DNA of 18,444 nucleotides from Gammaproteobacteria bacterium (GTDB taxonomy: Bacteria; Pseudomonadota; Gammaproteobacteria; Acidithiobacillales; Acidithiobacillaceae). The translations under genes and the position numbers were made by a program. The notes beneath the pieces were generated by a model. It saw nothing but the letters and a program-made list of their open reading frames with translations. It did no database searches and was not told where the DNA came from. This document shows, one piece after another, positions 15,119-18,444 of this stretch (its first letter is position 1; every line of letters starts with the position of its first letter). The stretch is from NCBI GenBank assembly GCA_023381645.1, contig JAMCRJ010000006.1:1-18444 (forward strand), in the 5' to 3' direction.

Positions 15119-15721
15119 TTACTTTTCGGTGGAATCGGGTGGATTTTCCGCCGCTGTGCTTTTGGCGGATTTCGCCATCTCCGCAAGCAGTCGCTCCTGT
15201 TCCGCGAAAGAAAGTCGGCGCTGGCCCGGTGCAAAGCCTTTCCTGTCAGGCGCATTGGCGGCAGGATGACCGGCGCGCTCGCTCTCCTTGGTTTGGGTAT
15301 AGTCCTGTAGCTCGCGCTGCCACAGCATGGGGTGTTCCCGGGTGTCCGCGCGCCCCTGGTAATCGGCGGGAGCGGCTGGCGTTTGTCTGGCAAACCAGCT
15401 CGCCTTGCGCAGATCCTTGTTGTAGGCGCTGATCCACGGACCAATACGGCTGAGATCCCAAAGCGCGGCGACGCAGAGCGCGACGGCGAAACCGACTGCC
15501 TCCCAGGTCAGACCCAGAAAAGCCAGTGTGACAATCGCCACGCTGACCAGCGGAAAGGCCCAGGCCCACGGCTGTTCCAGGTAGAAGCGATGGGCGCCGA
15601 CCGGGAAACAACACCAGTACAGATAACCCCATAGAGATTTCTTCTGGAGTTTTTGCAGGCGAATTTGTAGACTCTGTACCCCGGCGCCTTGCAGATCGAG
15701 CTTTTCCCAAGCCTTGGGCAT
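15119..15721 (-). CDS. TM2-domain membrane protein
   Basis: A protein of 200 residues with a soluble N-terminal helix (1-28), then a TM2-type core: a hydrophobic segment with YWCCFPVGAHRFYLEQPW (about 34-51), where the G-HRFYL motif is diagnostic, followed by two more hydrophobic segments (about 52-72 and 75-88). The C-terminal 100 residues are charged, hydrophilic and probably cytoplasmic. TM2 proteins have no single known function. GGAGG lies 7 bases before the ATG on the minus strand. It is transcribed away from the lysR gene at 15806, and its 3' end converges on the aldo/keto reductase gene. Its promoter and that of lysR share the 84-base gap between them. Confidence 0.8.
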   Translation of the reverse strand: MPKAWEKLDLQGAGVQSLQIRLQKLQKKSLWGYLYWCCFPVGAHRFYLEQPWAWAFPLVSVAIVTLAFLGLTWEAVGFAVALCVAALWDLSRIGPWISAYNKDLRKASWFARQTPAAPADYQGRADTREHPMLWQRELQDYTQTKESERAGHPAANAPDRKGFAPGQRRLSFAEQERLLAEMAKSAKSTAAENPPDSTEK

Positions 15722-15805
15722 GGGGTATCCTCCGTAATACTGTATTGAAGCGCTCAGATATTACCCCTAAACTGGCGAAAAGTCGCGGGCGACTTGAGGA
15801 TTTCC
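15722..15805. promoter_or_regulatory. Divergent promoter region of the TM2 gene and lysR
   Basis: Two inverted repeats are visible. AATACTGTATT (15736-15746) is a perfect 5-1-5 repeat of the size of a LysR-family site, though it does not fit the strict T-N11-A rule. GGGGTA (15722-15727) and TACCCC (15762-15767) form a wider pair around it. LysR-type regulators often bind next to their own divergent promoter, so this is a candidate autoregulatory site. GGAGG for the minus gene lies at 15729-15733 and GAGGA for lysR at 15796-15800. Confidence 0.45.
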
Positions 15806-16732
15806 ATGGCAGACAGGCGTTTACAGGTTTTTCATACGGTGGCAAGGCTGCTCAGCTTTACCAAGGCCGCGGATACGCTGCATATGACCCAGCCGGCGGT
15901 GACCTTCCAGGTCAAGCAGCTGGAAGAACAGTTCAACACGCGCTTGTTTGACCGCACCCATAATCGCATCAGCCTCACCGAGGCCGGTATGGTGGTTTAT
16001 GATTACTCTGAGCGCATCATCTCGCTTTATGGCGAAATGTCCAATCGGGTGGGGGAAATGACGGGCGATCTGCGCGGGCATCTGTTCATTGGTGCCAGCA
16101 CGACCATTGCCGAATACATGCTGCCCCGGGTGCTGGGTGACTTCAAAATGAAGTATCCCGATGTGCAGGTGCGTATGTATGTGGGTAATACGGATAAAAT
16201 CGTTCACATGATCGAGGATAACAGTATCGATCTGGGGCTGGTGGAAGGTCTGATAACCAACAAGAGCCTCGCCACCCTCAAGTGTTGCATGGACTCCATG
16301 ATTGTGATTGCCCATCCCGACCATGTCCTGGGCACTCACGAAAGTGTGACGCCGCAGGAATTGCTGGATTATCCCTTCGTGTCCCGTGAAGAAGGATCGG
16401 GCACCCGTGAGGTGACCATGGAGTACCTGAATCAGGTCGGCGTGGATGCCAACGATCTCAATATCACCATGGAGCTGGGCAGCCCGGAAGCCGTCAAGGG
16501 CGCCGTGGAAGGCGGGCTGGGGGTGGCGGTCGTTTCTGAGGCGACTGTCCTCAAGGAGCTGGCGTTGGGGACTTTGCTGGCCCGCCCGCTGGATCCGCCG
16601 CTGGCCCGTCCTTATTCCTTCGTCTATCAAAAGCAGAAATTCCGCAGTCTGGTGATGGATGAATTTCTGGAGTTCGCCAAGGATCGCTGTAGCAGAGACA
16701 TGCTGTCAGTGCCGGTACGTCGGGAGGTTTGA
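15806..16732 (+). CDS. LysR-family transcriptional regulator, CysL/CbbR-like
   Basis: A regulator of 308 residues. The N-terminal winged helix-turn-helix (about 1-60) includes FTKAADTLHMTQPAVT and LEEQFNTRLFDR, which are hallmark LysR residues. The effector-binding domain (about 88-295) opens with GHLFIGASTTIAEYMLP, a sequence typical of the CysL/CbbR branch, whose members control sulfur assimilation or carbon fixation. The ligand and targets cannot be read from sequence; neighbourhood gives sulfur or CO2-fixation genes as plausible targets. The ATG at 15806 is preferred over the in-frame TTG at 15794 because GAGGA (15796-15800) precedes it by 5 bases. It starts 84 bases from a divergent gene, and its stop lies 1 base before the next start, so regulator and next protein are probably co-translated. 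Confidence 0.88.
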   Translation: MADRRLQVFHTVARLLSFTKAADTLHMTQPAVTFQVKQLEEQFNTRLFDRTHNRISLTEAGMVVYDYSERIISLYGEMSNRVGEMTGDLRGHLFIGASTTIAEYMLPRVLGDFKMKYPDVQVRMYVGNTDKIVHMIEDNSIDLGLVEGLITNKSLATLKCCMDSMIVIAHPDHVLGTHESVTPQELLDYPFVSREEGSGTREVTMEYLNQVGVDANDLNITMELGSPEAVKGAVEGGLGVAVVSEATVLKELALGTLLARPLDPPLARPYSFVYQKQKFRSLVMDEFLEFAKDRCSRDMLSVPVRREV

Positions 16733-16733
16733 C

Positions 16734-17486
16734 ATGAAGCATTTCGCTGTCGTGCAGCACAGTTACTCGGAGTTCCTGGGCATCGTGGAGAGTCAACTGG
16801 AGAAACGCGACATCGGTTTCAGTTACTTCCGGGTTTTTCTCAGTGGCGAACTGCCGGGCAATGCCCTGACCTTTGATGCATTGTTCCTGTTGGGTGGACC
16901 GATGTCCCCCCTGGAGTCGGACCGATACACATGGCTGACCCAGGAGCTCAATACCATCGCTATTTTTCGCAAGGCGAAGCGGCCGGTGGTCGGCTTCGGT
17001 CTGGGCGCGTTGTTGCTGGCACAGTACGAAGGGGCGGAACTGCATCCAGAGCCTTACCATAACGCCTATTTCACCACGGCACATGCTACGGAGGCAGGCC
17101 GTGACGACCCGTTGGCGCAGGCGGTGGACGGGGCCCGAGTCATGGTCTGGTCTCCGGGGACGGCGACCTTGCCGGAAGACATCAAGCCGCTGGTGGTGGA
17201 TGATGAGGGCCGCTGGATTGCCTTCCGCGCGGAGGACGGTGTTGTGGGACTGCTGTTCCGGCCGGAGATGAAGCCGGGGTTGATTGAAGACATCCTCATG
17301 GAAGAAGGCCGCGAAACCCCCGGGAATATCGGTGAACTTCTGGAACAGGCGCGGGCGTTGTGGCCGGAGATGCAGAAAACCACGGACCGGGTCATCATCG
17401 CCATGGTCCGCGAGTTGTCCCTCATGACCGAGAAGCGCAAGCCACGGGTGTTTTCTCTCAAGGTGGATACCGGAGCGGATGTATGA
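16734..17486 (+). CDS. Glutamine amidotransferase-fold protein lacking the catalytic Cys and His
   Basis: A class I glutamine-amidotransferase-like protein of 250 residues. The fold markers are there: FLLGGPMSPLES (about 51-62), the nucleophile-elbow region PVVGFGLGALLLA (84-96), and FRPE (175-178) near the end. In active enzymes the elbow reads GxCxGxQ; here it is G87-F-G89-L-G-A, so the nucleophile Cys is Gly89. The HPE motif that provides the catalytic His reads R176-P-E. Both key residues are therefore lost and the protein should not hydrolyse glutamine. It may bind a metabolite or partner protein instead. The ATG at 16734 with GGGAGG (16722-16727) is the start; an extension into lysR is not used. 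Its stop overlaps the next gene (ATGA). Confidence 0.83.
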   Translation: MKHFAVVQHSYSEFLGIVESQLEKRDIGFSYFRVFLSGELPGNALTFDALFLLGGPMSPLESDRYTWLTQELNTIAIFRKAKRPVVGFGLGALLLAQYEGAELHPEPYHNAYFTTAHATEAGRDDPLAQAVDGARVMVWSPGTATLPEDIKPLVVDDEGRWIAFRAEDGVVGLLFRPEMKPGLIEDILMEEGRETPGNIGELLEQARALWPEMQKTTDRVIIAMVRELSLMTEKRKPRVFSLKVDTGADV

Positions 17487-17839
17487 ATAGCCGGGAGCGT
17501 CATTTTCTCCGCGTCCTGCGCAAGCTCGGGAGCGCGGAGCAGGAGCAGGTACTGGCCTTCGCGGATTTTCTGAAAAGCCGACAGCAGCCGGAGCCGGCGG
17601 TGGCACCCCAGGAACCGAAGCTGCTGCCCGCCAAAGACGGAGAGACCGTCGTCGGCGCCATCAAACGCCTGCGCGAGAGCTATGCCATGCTGGATGCCAA
17701 GGCAATGCTCAATGACACCTCCAATCTGATGTCCAGGCATGTGATGGGCGGGGATACGGCGGAGACCGTGATTGTGGAACTGGAGAAGATGTTCGAACGT
17801 CACTATCAGCGCTACTGCGGCGCGCCGGAAGACGCATGA
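17483..17839 (+). CDS. Unrecognised 118-residue protein between the amidotransferase-like gene and dedA
   Basis: I do not recognise a named family. The N-terminal 30 residues, with FLRVLRKL and EQEQVLAFADFLKSR, form a short helical motif seen in various small proteobacterial proteins. A Pro/Glu-rich linker follows (about 33-50), then a helical C-terminal half with VVGAIKRLRESYAML, LMSRHVM and a final amphipathic helix (VELEKMFERHYQRYC). No signal peptide or membrane segment is present. The ATG overlaps the stop of the previous gene (ATGA), so its synthesis is coupled to the amidotransferase-like protein, and the two may interact. Only context supports any role. Confidence 0.78.
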   Translation: MNSRERHFLRVLRKLGSAEQEQVLAFADFLKSRQQPEPAVAPQEPKLLPAKDGETVVGAIKRLRESYAMLDAKAMLNDTSNLMSRHVMGGDTAETVIVELEKMFERHYQRYCGAPEDA

Positions 17840-17870
17840 ATCCGCGTTACAGAGGGTGATCGCGCCAATA

Positions 17871-18444
17871 ATGCCGGACATTCATCACCTCGTGCGGATC
17901 CTGCTGCATTTCGACCAATACCTGACCATCCTTCTTCAGGAATACGGGGCGTGGGTCTATGCCCTGTTGTTCCTGATCCTCTTTGCGGAAACGGGGCTGG
18001 TGATCATGCCGGTCCTGCCGGGCGACTCCATGCTTTTTATCTGCGGCACGCTTGCCGGGGTGGGCGTCATGAGCGCACCCGGGCTGCTGGGTCTGCTGGT
18101 GACGGCCGCGGTGCTGGGTGATGCGGTGAATTACGCGGTGGGCCGCCGTTGGGGTGTCCACCTCTTTGGTGGGCGCCTGCTCAATGTCCGGCACCTGGAT
18201 ACGACCCGGCGCTTCTATGTGCGACACGGCGGAAAAACCGTGATCATTGCCCGCTTTTTGCCGGTTATCCGAACCTTCGCGCCCTTTGTGGCCGGTATTG
18301 CCGCCATGCCCTATCGCCGCTTCCTGGGCTTCAATCTGACAGGAGCGATCCTGTGGGTGGGGGGCTTGCTGGGTGCGGGATATTTTCTCGGGCGCTTTCC
18401 TTGGGTCAAAAGCCACCTGAGTATGGTGCTTGTCGCCATCATCG
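17871..18444 (+). CDS. dedA: DedA-family inner-membrane protein (3' partial)
   Basis: The frame is open from the ATG at 17871 to the window edge, giving 191 residues with the C-terminus missing. The sequence tracks the DedA/SNARE-associated family closely: YGAWVYALLFLILFAETGL, then the PVLPGDSMLF motif with the conserved Glu and Asp (FAETGL and PGD), GDAVNYAVGRRWG, and ARFLPVIRTFAPFVAG with its conserved arginines. Several hydrophobic segments follow. DedA proteins are inner-membrane proteins of the VTT group linked to membrane-potential homeostasis and lipid flipping (undecaprenyl phosphate or phosphatidylethanolamine). The start matches the usual family N-terminus. The ribosome-binding sequence is weak (AGAGGG is 14 bases upstream); the in-frame GTG at 17856 is an alternative. 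It lies 31 bases after the previous stop and could be part of the same operon. Confidence 0.92.
   Translation, partial: MPDIHHLVRILLHFDQYLTILLQEYGAWVYALLFLILFAETGLVIMPVLPGDSMLFICGTLAGVGVMSAPGLLGLLVTAAVLGDAVNYAVGRRWGVHLFGGRLLNVRHLDTTRRFYVRHGGKTVIIARFLPVIRTFAPFVAGIAAMPYRRFLGFNLTGAILWVGGLLGAGYFLGRFPWVKSHLSMVLVAII

Overview
The window looks like chromosome of an acidophilic chemolithoautotrophic sulfur oxidiser, most likely Acidithiobacillus or a close relative. This rests on gene content and protein character (a sulfur-oxidation lipoate cluster, a CbbQ/CbbO pair, GC-rich coding DNA). No rRNA or other taxonomic marker is present, so the genus is an inference. I see no tRNA, rRNA, CRISPR array, insertion sequence or attachment site.

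Region 1 (1-4966, + strand) is the lipoate end of what is probably an sHdr (sulfur-oxidising heterodisulfide-reductase-like) cluster. It holds the 3' part of a GcvH-like lipoate-binding protein (LbpA), then LipS1 (radical SAM), sLpl(AB) (lipoate/octanoate:protein ligase), LipT (FAD oxidoreductase) and LipS2 (second radical SAM). In the known pathway, sLpl(AB) loads octanoate or lipoate on the carrier lysine, LipS1 and LipS2 together insert the two sulfurs, and LipT is thought to supply reductant. The lipoylated carrier then serves the sHdr complex, whose genes should lie just upstream. A hairpin separates lbpA from the assembly genes, and a strong intrinsic terminator ends the run.

Region 2 (4967-8507, +) has an AT-rich intergenic segment, a FadL-family outer-membrane channel with its own terminator, then a three-gene set: an unrecognised protein, a second lipoate-ligase-family protein, and a small protein that may have a degenerate receiver-like fold.

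Region 3 (8508-9010) has a convergent hairpin, a small minus-strand protein of probable beta-sandwich fold, and a divergent intergenic region.

Region 4 (9011-15097, +) is a tight operon of five genes: an unrecognised helical protein, CbbQ-like MoxR AAA+ ATPase, CbbO-like von Willebrand A protein, histone-deacetylase-family (AcuC-like) amidohydrolase, and an aldo/keto reductase. Three of its junctions are 4-base stop/start overlaps. No RuBisCO gene lies in the window.

Region 5 (15119-18444) has a minus-strand TM2-domain membrane protein divergent from a LysR regulator of CysL/CbbR type. The regulator is followed by a glutamine-amidotransferase-fold protein that has lost its catalytic Cys and His, an unrecognised small protein, and a DedA-family membrane protein that runs off the window end.

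The most notable points are the second lipoate-ligase paralogue with two unknown partners, the CbbQO pair coupled to a deacetylase and reductase away from RuBisCO, and the amidotransferase pseudoenzyme coupled to a LysR regulator.
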